A stretch of 64,000 bases of DNA from assembly GCF_029016485.1 (NCBI RefSeq), contig NZ_CP092106.1, forward strand, positions 2,542,001-2,606,000, read 5' to 3'. A program made the position numbers and the translations under genes. The notes under the pieces are model-generated. The model was not told the DNA's origin. It ran no database searches and saw only the letters and a list, made by a program, of their open reading frames with translations. This DNA is from Vibrio sp. JC009. Lineage in GTDB: Bacteria; Pseudomonadota; Gammaproteobacteria; Enterobacterales; Vibrionaceae. Below are positions 18,712 through 26,307 of the stretch, piece by piece (the first letter of the stretch is position 1; each line of letters starts with the position of its first letter).

Positions 18712-18741
18712 ATTACCATTCGATTATCATTTAATTATCAT
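18712..18741. promoter_or_regulatory. Triple 11-bp-phased operator upstream of the RHH gene
   Basis: Boxes ATTACCAT (18712), ATTATCAT (18723) and ATTATCAT (18734) are direct repeats with exact 11-bp spacing, in the 49-bp gap between the rimI stop and the RHH start. RHH dimers such as CopG, Arc and MetJ are known to bind repeats on one DNA face, so this array fits autoregulation. Confidence 0.6.
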
Positions 18742-18743
18742 GC

Positions 18744-19199
18744 TTAACCGGGAAAAAACAAGTAGCTCATGATAATGGCGTCTTCTTTTCCGTTTTTAGC
18801 CGGATAGTAATCCCGTCTTCTGTCGACTTCATTAAACCCGGCTGAATCATAAAGCGCTATTGCTCTGGCATTGCTTTCCCTCACTTCAAGCCAGGCACTT
18901 TCTGCCTTTTGTGACTCGCAGTATTCAAGAAAACCGTCCAGCAATTCCCGGCCTATGCCCTGCCCCTGCTTTTCAGGGTTAACGGCAATATTTAGCAGAG
19001 TGACTTCGCCCACAATATTCTGGGCATAGAAATAACCAAGCACATTGTCCCTGTTGTCGACCAGCACGTGATGACAACCGCCACGGCTTGAAAGATCGTT
19101 AATCAGAGACTGAGACCAGGGATGAGTATGGGCAAGCTTTTCGATTTGCCAGACCTGAGGCAGATGCGCTTGCTGCATCGGAATAAGTTTATGAGTCAT
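18744..19199 (-). CDS. rimI: Ribosomal protein bS18-alanine N-acetyltransferase
   Basis: A 151-residue GNAT acetyltransferase. LLNIAVNPEKQGQGIGRELLDGFLEYC contains the acetyl-CoA loop (QGQGIG), and ARAIALYDSAGFNEVDRRRDYYPAKNGKEDAIIM is the typical RimI C-terminus. Role: acetylation of the N-terminal alanine of ribosomal protein S18. The start ATG 19199 overlaps the holD end by 11 bases, the conserved holD-rimI arrangement of enterobacteria and vibrios. Confidence 0.93.
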   Translation of the reverse strand: MTHKLIPMQQAHLPQVWQIEKLAHTHPWSQSLINDLSSRGGCHHVLVDNRDNVLGYFYAQNIVGEVTLLNIAVNPEKQGQGIGRELLDGFLEYCESQKAESAWLEVRESNARAIALYDSAGFNEVDRRRDYYPAKNGKEDAIIMSYLFFPG

Positions 19200-19590
19200 A
19201 GGAACAGATCTGCTGCCACAATGCTCTGCGCAGCTCTACATTACCATCAATTTCGTTTAACAGAGGAGAGGTGAGGATATTGGCCTCTTCCAGCGGGCTG
19301 GCTTCACATCCGGAAAACCAGACCCACTTCAGGCCACCTGACTGAATCTGATTTAGCTGGTGCGGATAAATGTGTCTGGCCTGATCCAGCGTCAGCTTAA
19401 TGCTCTTGAGCACCTTTTCAAACATAACCACGATCTCGCCTTCCGGCTTTTCCGGAGAGACCAGCAGTAACCTGCAGTTTTCATCAAGCACAACAGGGGC
19501 GGCTTCATAGCCCTCTATTCGTTCCGGGTGTTCAAGAGTCCAGGAGTCAATACCCATTTCCGCCAGATAACTCTGGGTCTTTCTTGTCAT
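19189..19590 (-). CDS. holD: DNA polymerase III subunit psi
   Basis: A 133-residue protein that bridges chi (HolC) to the clamp loader. The N-terminus MTRKTQSYLAEMGIDSWTL and the internal KVWF-type segment (GGLKWVWFSGCEA) fit HolD, as does the overlap with rimI. It is a fast-evolving family, so identification rests on N-terminal pattern, size and gene order together. Confidence 0.88.
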   Translation of the reverse strand: MTRKTQSYLAEMGIDSWTLEHPERIEGYEAAPVVLDENCRLLLVSPEKPEGEIVVMFEKVLKSIKLTLDQARHIYPHQLNQIQSGGLKWVWFSGCEASPLEEANILTSPLLNEIDGNVELRRALWQQICSYDS

Positions 19591-19599
19591 CTGTCTGCC

Positions 19600-20103
19600 T
19601 TAAACCTGCGCAAACTCTTCGCTGTACTGAATAAGGCCTTTTTTCCCGTCGAAAATACCCGGCTCCAGCTCAGCAACTCTGAAGGCACCTTCAGGCACTT
19701 CCCACTCGCAACTAAAACCAAAATCAGCCGAATCTTTGAAACCATAGCGACCATAGAAAGCAGGATCCCCCAGCACAACACAGGCTGAGTAACCAAACTG
19801 ATACAAAGACTCCAGACCTTCCTTTATCAAATCGCCGGCAATCCCCTGATTGCGGTACTCTTCTTTTACCGCCACCGGTGCCATTCCCTGCCAGCCCAGA
19901 TCTTCACCTTCCAGACTAACCGGGCTGAACATAACGTAACCGACAACTTCACCTTCGTCATTACAGGCCACCAGCGCCAGAGTGAGTTTTGCATTTTCTC
20001 TCAGCTTCATCACCAGACTGGCTTCAGCCTCTGTTTCAAAAGCCGATTTAAGCAGTGCGTCTACCGGCAGAATATCTGCAGGCGCTTCAGTTCGAATAAG
20101 CAT
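19600..20103 (-). CDS. yhbS: GNAT-family N-acetyltransferase YhbS
   Basis: A 167-residue protein with the start at ATG 20103 (MLIRTEAPADILPVD), the same length as E. coli YhbS. The GNAT core is WQGMAPVAVKEEYRNQGIAGDLIKEGLESL with the CoA loop at RNQGIAG, followed by CVVLGDPAFYGRYGFKD, a hallmark of this subfamily. Its start overlaps the end of ubiT by 17 bases, as in the E. coli yhbT-yhbS pair, indicating co-transcription. Substrate unknown. Confidence 0.9.
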   Translation of the reverse strand: MLIRTEAPADILPVDALLKSAFETEAEASLVMKLRENAKLTLALVACNDEGEVVGYVMFSPVSLEGEDLGWQGMAPVAVKEEYRNQGIAGDLIKEGLESLYQFGYSACVVLGDPAFYGRYGFKDSADFGFSCEWEVPEGAFRVAELEPGIFDGKKGLIQYSEEFAQV

Positions 20104-20614
20104 TAGTGTCCCCGGAATCAAGGTTTTCTTCCTGCATACCTTTGTAAACAAAGTCTGCCAGTTGGTTAATCATGACCTGCAACGCCTTAGGCAAAGCATC
20201 CAGATCTATGCTGTCCATTAAGTTTTTTACTTCCAGTCCCAGCTCAGTATCGCCTTCAATACTTAACCTGCGCTGGAAGAAAAGCGTATCCGGGTCTTCC
20301 TTGCGTCCGGCAATAAGAACAAGATCATTCAGCTTTCCTGAAAAACTCACGTCTTCCTGTTCAGTTTTATCGGAAACAACAAGCTTCTCATCCTGATAGC
20401 TGATAAACCAGTTCAGGTTCAGGTCAACGACAGAAACTCTTAACCATTTGTCTTCCAGAAACTCAAAGTCACCATCTTCAAGAGACTCATGAAACACCTG
20501 CTTTAGCCCTTCCAGGAGGACGGTTTTTTGAACAGATTTAGGTAAAAACTGGACTGGAGGTCTCAAAATGCCTGCAGCATTGTGAACCAAATGCTTTCGA
20601 ATCTTGTTTAGCAC
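20087..20614 (-). CDS. ubiT: SCP2-domain accessory factor UbiT (O2-independent ubiquinone synthesis)
   Basis: A 175-residue protein with a sterol-carrier-protein-2-like lipid-binding domain (WLRVSVVDLNLNWFISYQDEKLVV; VSFSGKLNDLVLIAGRKEDPDTLFFQRRLSIEGDTELGL). In E. coli, UbiT (YhbT) works with UbiU and UbiV to make ubiquinone without oxygen. Here ubiT reads away from ubiUV; in E. coli the two units are divergent and adjacent, whereas in this window a GGDEF-EAL gene lies between them. Confidence 0.93.
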   Translation of the reverse strand: MLNKIRKHLVHNAAGILRPPVQFLPKSVQKTVLLEGLKQVFHESLEDGDFEFLEDKWLRVSVVDLNLNWFISYQDEKLVVSDKTEQEDVSFSGKLNDLVLIAGRKEDPDTLFFQRRLSIEGDTELGLEVKNLMDSIDLDALPKALQVMINQLADFVYKGMQEENLDSGDTNAYSN

Positions 20615-20658
20615 AGCTGTTTTCCGTTAGTTTGTTGCTTCAATTTCGCCATGATAGT

Positions 20659-20678
20659 GGATATTCTCAGGAATATCC
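20659..20678. promoter_or_regulatory. Inverted repeat upstream of ubiT
   Basis: GGATATTC and GAATATCC are perfect 8-base arms with a TCAG spacer, 45 bases upstream of the ubiT start. No T-run follows, so an operator is more likely than a terminator. It does not match FNR, CRP or ArcA consensus. Confidence 0.35.
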
Positions 20679-20750
20679 TAATATTTCTTAAAAATAGCGT
20701 CGGGTGTTTAGCCATTTTACTTCCGCGCTTTCACATATCTGCTATCAGGG

Positions 20751-20764
20751 TTATAGTACTATAA
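20751..20764. promoter_or_regulatory. 14-bp perfect palindrome between ubiT and the GGDEF-EAL gene
   Basis: TTATAGTACTATAA is its own reverse complement and lies about 90 bases upstream of the GGDEF-EAL start. It includes TATAGT/TACTAT, so it may be a -10 region, an operator or both. Confidence 0.3.
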
Positions 20765-20854
20765 GTTGTAAAAGTATCGGCAGAGTAATATTGATGCATA
20801 ACTGTTTTTGTAGTTTCCACAGTATAAACTCGTATAAATTTTGGTAATTCATTG

Positions 20855-22894
20855 ATGCCCGCGCTAAAGCAAATACAAAAGTGGTTTTCACAACTAACGG
20901 ATCCAAGTCCGTTTCTTTTTGCTGTGCTGGATAACAAGCACAATTACAGCAGTGTAAACAGTCGGTACTGTGAGATTGCCGGTTTATCTAAAGACGAACT
21001 GCAGGGAATGAACGATATTAAGGTGCTGGGTGAAAACTTCTACAAGCATCTAAAACCCTATTATGATCGTGCTTTTCAGGGCGAGTCTGTTGAGGCTGAA
21101 ATCACCCTCAACGACCATGAGCATGAAACCAGCATGCATTTTAGCGTTTCACCTGTTTTAACTGATGGCCGCATTGAGCTTATTACTTTCCATGCCATCG
21201 ATACATCAGAGAAGCAGATCCTGACCCGCTCACTGGCCGAGTCTGAGTCCAAGTTTAATACCCTTTCTGACCTGATCCCCGACGGATTTCTGCTGGTAGA
21301 GAACGACACCATTATTGCCTCAAATCCGGTTGCCGTGCGTCTGCTGGGCTTTAACAGCTCTGAAGATCTGCTGGGCGAAAATATGGGCAGGCTGTTTATT
21401 GATGAGACAACCAAAACCGTATTTAACGGCAGACTGGCAGGTCTGCTGGAAGAGTCTTCCATTACCTGTATGACAGGGGCACGTTGTGGTGTTGAGCGAA
21501 AGGTGCATCTGCGCGCAGATAAAACTCTGGTGCTGGGTAACGATTCTCATATCGTTATTATTGAAGATGCCGACGATACCAACTCAGGCTCATCGGAAAG
21601 TAGCCATGATTCCCATTTCGACTCCCTAACCAAACTCTATAACCGCTATGGATTCACTAAGCGGCTGGAGCACTTTATCAACAACCAGACTCCGCTGGTG
21701 ATGCTCTATCTGGATATTGACAACTTCAAGAATATCAATGACTCACTGGGCCACCATATCGGTGATAAAGTGATTCAGGAAGTCTCCTCCCGGCTTCAGC
21801 GACTGCTTCCGGCGCAGGCCATCCTCGGACACCTTGGCGGTGATGAATTCGGTATTATCCTCCCTGAACCGGAACAGGCGAAAACCGATGAATATCTGGC
21901 AGAACGCATTATTTCGCTAATCAATCAGCCTTTTGATCTGCACCACTTTAGCAAACGCCTTGCCTGCTCTATCGGTAGCGTCAGCTACCCGGGTGACGGC
22001 AACGATGCACGGCTCCTGCTGCAAAACGCCGATACTGCCATGTACGAGGCTAAAAACCGGGGCCGAAACCGTCTGGTGAAATACCATGACCAGATGAATA
22101 AAGAAGCCCGGATGCGGTTATGGCTGGAAATTGAACTGCAAAAAGCACTGCAACAGGACGGCCTGGAAGTCTGGTATCAGCCAAAGGTTAATGCCAAAGA
22201 CTTCAGCATCAATGGTGCCGAGGCACTGATTCGCTGGAAGCACCCGATAGAAGGCTATATCAGCCCTGGCGCTTTCATTCCTGTTGCCGAAAAAGCCGGC
22301 CTTATTGAGCATATCGGCCGGGTTGTAATGCGCGATGTATTCTCTACAGTTAAACGCTGGAAGATTCAGGGCATACTGCCGGGGCGTGTGGCAATTAACC
22401 TGTCGCCGGAACAGTTTGGTAATGCCAAGCTTATCGACTATATGGAAAAGCTGCTAAGAACCACGGAACTGGATCCCAACTGCATTACCTTTGAGCTAAC
22501 TGAAAGCGCGGTAATGAGCGATAGTGAGCACACACTTCAGATGCTGAATGCTATCAAGAATCTTGGTTTTGCACTCTCTATTGATGACTTTGGTACAGGC
22601 TACTCGTCGCTTTCTTATCTGGCCCGGTTCCCTATAGACGAACTTAAGATTGACCGCGCATTTATCACAGATATTGATACGCTGCCGAAACAGGTCACTG
22701 TTATCGAAAACATCATCAATCTGGGTAAATCTCTGGATCTCTCTGTTGTGGCAGAAGGTGTCGAAACAAGGCAACAGGCAACCCTGCTGTCTAACCTGAA
22801 CTGCCATTCAATTCAGGGTTTCCACTTCCACAGACCACAGCCTCGTCAGGAAGTCGAAGAGCTGTTTGCGATGAACCGCAGATACAAAAACTAA
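20855..22894 (+). CDS. PAS-PAS-GGDEF-EAL cyclic-di-GMP signalling protein
   Basis: A 679-residue soluble protein starting at ATG 20855; a TTG three bases earlier is less likely. The N-terminal PAS (about residues 10-125) begins SPFLFAVLDNKHNYSSVNSRYCEIAG; a second PAS-like region follows (about 135-240; DLIPDGFLLVENDTIIASNPVA). The GGDEF domain (about 255-410) has DSLTKLYNRYGF and intact HLGGDEFGIIL. The EAL domain (about 425-670) has GAEALIRWKHP, TFELTESAVM, DDFGTGYSSLSYL, LKIDRAFI and VVAEGVET, so both active sites appear complete. UbiU begins 37 bases after its stop with no terminator, so it is probably co-transcribed with ubiUV. Confidence 0.93.
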   Translation: MPALKQIQKWFSQLTDPSPFLFAVLDNKHNYSSVNSRYCEIAGLSKDELQGMNDIKVLGENFYKHLKPYYDRAFQGESVEAEITLNDHEHETSMHFSVSPVLTDGRIELITFHAIDTSEKQILTRSLAESESKFNTLSDLIPDGFLLVENDTIIASNPVAVRLLGFNSSEDLLGENMGRLFIDETTKTVFNGRLAGLLEESSITCMTGARCGVERKVHLRADKTLVLGNDSHIVIIEDADDTNSGSSESSHDSHFDSLTKLYNRYGFTKRLEHFINNQTPLVMLYLDIDNFKNINDSLGHHIGDKVIQEVSSRLQRLLPAQAILGHLGGDEFGIILPEPEQAKTDEYLAERIISLINQPFDLHHFSKRLACSIGSVSYPGDGNDARLLLQNADTAMYEAKNRGRNRLVKYHDQMNKEARMRLWLEIELQKALQQDGLEVWYQPKVNAKDFSINGAEALIRWKHPIEGYISPGAFIPVAEKAGLIEHIGRVVMRDVFSTVKRWKIQGILPGRVAINLSPEQFGNAKLIDYMEKLLRTTELDPNCITFELTESAVMSDSEHTLQMLNAIKNLGFALSIDDFGTGYSSLSYLARFPIDELKIDRAFITDIDTLPKQVTVIENIINLGKSLDLSVVAEGVETRQQATLLSNLNCHSIQGFHFHRPQPRQEVEELFAMNRRYKN

Positions 22895-22931
22895 GAAACG
22901 AATTTAACCATTATTCTAACAAATTAAGTCT

Positions 22932-23945
22932 ATGGAACTTTTATGTCCGGCAGGAAACCTGCCTGCACTGAAAACAGCAATTGACTGCGGAGCCGATGCG
23001 GTTTATATCGGCTTTAAAGATGACACCAACGCCCGCCATTTCGCCGGCCTGAATTTCACCGGAAAGAAACTGGAAAGAGCGGTCCAGTATGTACGTGATC
23101 ACAACAGAAAACTGCATGTGGCACTGAATACTTTCGCGCATCCGGACGGTTTTGAACGTTGGACCAAAGCGGTGGATAACGCGGCTGCCATGGGTGTCGA
23201 TGCCCTGATTGTCGCCGATATTGCCATTCTGGAATATGCGGCAACCCGCTATCCGGATCTGGAGCTGCATCTGTCTGTTCAGGCATCAGCCACCAACTCG
23301 TCTGCCGTCCGGTTCTACCGGGATAACTTCAATGTTAAACGGGTTGTTCTGCCGCGTGTACTTTCCATTCATCAGGTAAAACAGCTGTCACGCAATATCC
23401 CTGAAGGCGTTGAGCTGGAAGTTTTTGCTTTCGGCAGTCTTTGTATTATGTCTGAGGGCCGTTGCTATCTTTCATCCTATATGACGGGTGAATCACCGAA
23501 CACGGTTGGGGCCTGCTCTCCGGCTAAATATGTACGCTGGCAGGAAACGGAAAGCGGCCTTGAGTCGCGCCTGAACGACATACTGATTGATAAATATGCT
23601 CCGGGTGAGAACGCAGGTTATCCGACACTGTGCAAAGGCCGTTTTGATGTCACTTTAGATGGCGAAACCAAGCGTTATCACGCACTAGAAGAGCCAACCA
23701 GCCTGAATACGCTTTCCCTTCTGCCAGAGCTTTTTGCTGCCAATGTTGCTTCAGTTAAAATTGAAGGCAGACAACGAAGTCCGGCTTACGTCGAGCAGGT
23801 CACCAGAACCTGGAGAGCGGCGATAGATGCCTACCTTGCCAACCCGGAAGCTTATCAGGTGAAAGATGCCTGGAACGCCGCTCTGGCAAACGTATCAGAG
23901 GGTACTCAGACCACCCTTGGTGCTTATCACCGTAAATGGCAGTAA
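22932..23945 (+). CDS. ubiU: UbiU, U32-family Fe-S protein for O2-independent ubiquinone hydroxylation
   Basis: A 337-residue U32 peptidase-like protein, MELLCPAGNLPALKTAIDCGADAVYIGFKD at the start. Cysteines 171, 178, 195 and 234 (in CIMSEGRC, VGACSPAKY and PTLCKGR) match the four [4Fe-4S] ligands known in E. coli UbiU (169, 176, 193, 232). With UbiV it forms the complex that hydroxylates the quinone ring anaerobically. The end is a few bases from the UbiV start, giving a tight operon. Confidence 0.95.
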   Translation: MELLCPAGNLPALKTAIDCGADAVYIGFKDDTNARHFAGLNFTGKKLERAVQYVRDHNRKLHVALNTFAHPDGFERWTKAVDNAAAMGVDALIVADIAILEYAATRYPDLELHLSVQASATNSSAVRFYRDNFNVKRVVLPRVLSIHQVKQLSRNIPEGVELEVFAFGSLCIMSEGRCYLSSYMTGESPNTVGACSPAKYVRWQETESGLESRLNDILIDKYAPGENAGYPTLCKGRFDVTLDGETKRYHALEEPTSLNTLSLLPELFAANVASVKIEGRQRSPAYVEQVTRTWRAAIDAYLANPEAYQVKDAWNAALANVSEGTQTTLGAYHRKWQ

Positions 23946-23956
23946 TGGAGAGCCTA

Positions 23957-24841
23957 ATGGATAACCAAATGAAATATGCGCTTGGCCCGCTTCTCTATTT
24001 CTGGCCAAAACAGGATGTGGAAGCTTTTTACAATAAAGCGAAGGCATCAAATGCAGACATCATCTACCTTGGTGAGTCTGTCTGTTCAAAGCGACGAGAA
24101 ATGAAACTCCCGCACTGGCTGGATATCGCCAAAGAGCTCTCTTCGGCAGGAAAACAGGTGGTACTTTCCACCATGGCGCTGCTTGAAGCGCCAAGTGAAG
24201 TCAATGCGATGAAAAAGTACATCGACAATGGCGAGTTTGCCATTGAAGCCAATGATGTCTCCGCGATTCAGCTGGCCTTTGAGAAGAAGGTGCCTTTTGT
24301 CGTCGGCCCGGCAGTAAACGCCTACAATGCTCATACACTTAAGCTATTCCTGAAACAGGGAATGACCCGCTGGTGTATGCCGGTAGAGCTTTCCAGAGAC
24401 TGGCTGAGCAATACCCTGATTCAGTGTGAAGAGTTGGATATCCGCAATAAGTTTGAAGTAGAAGTCTTCAGCCACGGCTACCTGCCTCTGGCCTATTCAG
24501 CCCGCTGCTTCACAGCCCGCGCTGAAAACCGCCCTAAGGATGAGTGCGAAACCTGCTGCATCAATTATCCCACAGGACTTCAGGTTTCCAGTCAGGAGGG
24601 CCAGTCGGTATTCAACCTAAACGGCATCCAGACTCAGTCCGGTTACTGCTACAACCTGATCAACGACCTAAAGAGCATGAAAGGACTGGTTGATGTTGTC
24701 AGGCTAAGTCCGCTTGGCGTTGAGACCTTCTCACAACTTGACAGCTTCCGAGCCAATGAAGGCGGCAACAACCCGGTTACGATTGCTGACAGGCAGTGTA
24801 ATGGGTATTGGCATCAGTTGGCGGGGTTGGAGGTTAAGTAA
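23957..24841 (+). CDS. ubiV: UbiV, U32-family Fe-S protein for O2-independent ubiquinone hydroxylation
   Basis: A 294-residue protein from ATG 23957, chosen because GGAGAG lies four bases upstream and the protein then aligns with E. coli UbiV (292 residues); an ATG at 23936 would add seven residues. Cys 43 (ESVCSKRR) and the cluster ARCFTARAENRP...DECETCCINY reproduce the UbiV iron-sulfur spacing (13 and 4 residues between the last three ligands). It partners UbiU. The stop is at the edge of a GGTTATGG repeat shared with the convergent csdE gene. Confidence 0.94.
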   Translation: MDNQMKYALGPLLYFWPKQDVEAFYNKAKASNADIIYLGESVCSKRREMKLPHWLDIAKELSSAGKQVVLSTMALLEAPSEVNAMKKYIDNGEFAIEANDVSAIQLAFEKKVPFVVGPAVNAYNAHTLKLFLKQGMTRWCMPVELSRDWLSNTLIQCEELDIRNKFEVEVFSHGYLPLAYSARCFTARAENRPKDECETCCINYPTGLQVSSQEGQSVFNLNGIQTQSGYCYNLINDLKSMKGLVDVVRLSPLGVETFSQLDSFRANEGGNNPVTIADRQCNGYWHQLAGLEVK

Positions 24842-24843
24842 AG

Positions 24844-24857
24844 GGTTATGGGGTTAT
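24844..24857. repeat. Short GGTTATGG repeat at the ubiV/csdE junction
   Basis: One complete and one partial GGTTATGG unit in the overlap of the convergent gene ends. The complementary strand supplies the final residues and TAA of csdE. Same repeat as at 25297-25368. Confidence 0.7.
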
Positions 24858-25280
24858 ATTACTCAGTTGTTTAATTTTATCAACGATAGCCCTAAGCCCA
24901 TTCCCTCTCGACGCACTCAAATGCTCAATCAACCCTAGCTGTTCAAAATAGCCATCAATATCAAACGTCTGAATCTCTTCCGCTGTTTTCTCATTATAAG
25001 CAGCCATTACCAAAGCAATCAGACCACGCACAATACGGGCATCTGAATCTGCGCAGAAGTGCCACTTTCCGTCTTCAAACTTACTTACCAGCCAGATCTG
25101 ACTTTCACAGCCAGCAACCATCAGCTCCTCAGTTTTGAGTTCATCAGGCATCTTTGGCAGCTTTTTAGACCACTGAATAACCTTGCGATACTTGTCTTCC
25201 CAGGAATGACAGGAGGACATGGCTGAAACTATGTCGTTGGTGGTGATTTCGGAAGGGAATGGGGAGGTTGGGAAGGTCAT
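24846..25280 (-). CDS. csdE: SufE-family sulfur acceptor protein CsdE
   Basis: A 144-residue SufE-like protein. Active-site Cys58 lies in MVAGCESQIWL, the persulfide-accepting loop; ADSDARIVRGLIALVMAAYNEKTAEEI is a family hallmark. CsdE accepts sulfur from the cysteine desulfurase CsdA and, together with TcdA (CsdL), supports tRNA ct6A formation. It reads in the same direction as tcdA but is separated by 137 bases holding nine 8-bp repeats. The last codons (ITP, stop) fall inside another copy of the same repeat. No csdA is present nearby. Confidence 0.9.
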   Translation of the reverse strand: MTFPTSPFPSEITTNDIVSAMSSCHSWEDKYRKVIQWSKKLPKMPDELKTEELMVAGCESQIWLVSKFEDGKWHFCADSDARIVRGLIALVMAAYNEKTAEEIQTFDIDGYFEQLGLIEHLSASRGNGLRAIVDKIKQLSNITP

Positions 25281-25296
25281 GTTAAAGGGTCCTGGA

Positions 25297-25368
25297 GGTT
25301 ATGGGGTTATGGGGTTATGGGGTTATGGGGTTATGGGGTTATGGGGTTATGGGGTTATGGGGTTATGG
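25297..25368. repeat. Tandem repeat, nine units of GGTTATGG
   Basis: Nine exact 8-bp units (72 bp) fill more than half of the gap between tcdA and csdE. The plus strand has runs of four G every eight bases, a pattern able to form G-quadruplexes. Because csdE and tcdA are transcribed on the minus strand, this G-rich strand is the template. Copy number of a perfect short repeat is prone to change by slippage. Confidence 0.95.
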
Positions 25369-25417
25369 TAACCCTATAGCCCATAGCCCTCAAGGGCAAA
25401 GCCCGCCCCATCGCCTA

Positions 25418-26224
25418 TTAACTATGCTTAGCTATCAACTTCTCAATAATCCTAGAAACCGCCACAAACCCAAAGGTAGCCGTAACCACAGTCGCAGCGC
25501 CAAACCCTGCCGCGCAGTCCATTTTCTTTGGTCCTTCTGCGGTGGCTTTGGTTGAGCAGACCGAACCGTCTGGTTGCGGGTATTTTAACTGCTCGGTTGA
25601 GAATACGCAGTCGATACCGAATTTGCGTTGCGGGTTCTTACTGAAATTATAGAAGCGGCGCAGGTTATCTTTGATTTTTTTTGCCAGCGGGTCCTGAATA
25701 GTGCGCGCCAGATCGGCTACCTGAATCTGAGTCGGATCGGTCTGGCCTCCGGCGCCTCCGGTAGCAATCACCTTGATCTTGTTTCTTTTGCAGTAAGCCA
25801 GCAGTGCTGCTTTTGGCTTTACGCTATCGATGGCATCAAGAACATAGTCGAACTCTTTGGTAATGTACTCGCCGACATTTTCAGGAGTGATGAAATCATC
25901 AATCAGATTCACTTTGCAATCCGGGTTAATCAGTTTTACCCGCTCAGCCATCACTTCCACTTTTGCCTGACCGACTGTGCCTGTCATCGCATGGATCTGG
26001 CGGTTAATATTGGTTACACAGACATCATCCATATCGATAAGCGTCAGTTCACCAATACCACTTCTTGCCAGAGCTTCCACCGCCCAGGAGCCCACACCAC
26101 CAATGCCGACAACACAAACGTGAGCCGCGCGCAAAATCTCCACTTCGCTATTACCATACAGGCGTCTGGTGCCGCCAAATCGCTGGTCGTAAGATTCTGA
26201 TGCCGGGGTTGTCAGTTCACGCAT
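25418..26224 (-). CDS. tcdA: tRNA threonylcarbamoyladenosine dehydratase TcdA (CsdL)
   Basis: A 268-residue ThiF/E1-like enzyme, equal in length to E. coli TcdA when started at ATG 26224 (MRELTTPASESYDQRFGG). The ATP-binding loop is VVGIGGVGSWAVEALARSG, then LIDMDDVCVTNINRQ and DYVLDAIDSVKPKAALL. It cyclises t6A37 of tRNA to ct6A. The conserved csdE partner follows. C-terminal hydrophobic GFGAATVVTATFGFVAVSRII may contact the membrane, as in the family. Confidence 0.95.
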   Translation of the reverse strand: MRELTTPASESYDQRFGGTRRLYGNSEVEILRAAHVCVVGIGGVGSWAVEALARSGIGELTLIDMDDVCVTNINRQIHAMTGTVGQAKVEVMAERVKLINPDCKVNLIDDFITPENVGEYITKEFDYVLDAIDSVKPKAALLAYCKRNKIKVIATGGAGGQTDPTQIQVADLARTIQDPLAKKIKDNLRRFYNFSKNPQRKFGIDCVFSTEQLKYPQPDGSVCSTKATAEGPKKMDCAAGFGAATVVTATFGFVAVSRIIEKLIAKHS

Positions 26225-26244
26225 AGCTATGTCCGATCTATTGA

Positions 26245-26279
26245 TAGAAAAAAGAAGAGTGCGTTTTATACGCACTCTT
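26245..26279 (-). terminator. Rho-independent terminator of mltA
   Basis: AAGAGTGCG and CGCACTCTT pair over nine bases with loop TTTTATA; on the minus strand the stem is followed by TCTTTTTTC. It lies between the mltA stop and the tcdA start and so separates the two units. Confidence 0.88.
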
Positions 26280-26307
26280 TTATGAAATGTCTACAGCTAA
26301 CCCGATA

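Noticed and set aside
18769..18776. Another ATGATAAT box near the RHH operator
   Set aside because: Lies in the coding end of rimI and is 35 bp from the last box, out of the 11-bp register (3 x 11 = 33); probably chance.
25301..25555. Open frame on the plus strand encoding a MGLWGYGV-type repetitive peptide
   Set aside because: It is just the translation of the GGTTATGG array running on into the antisense strand of tcdA; no ribosome site and no real protein-like composition.
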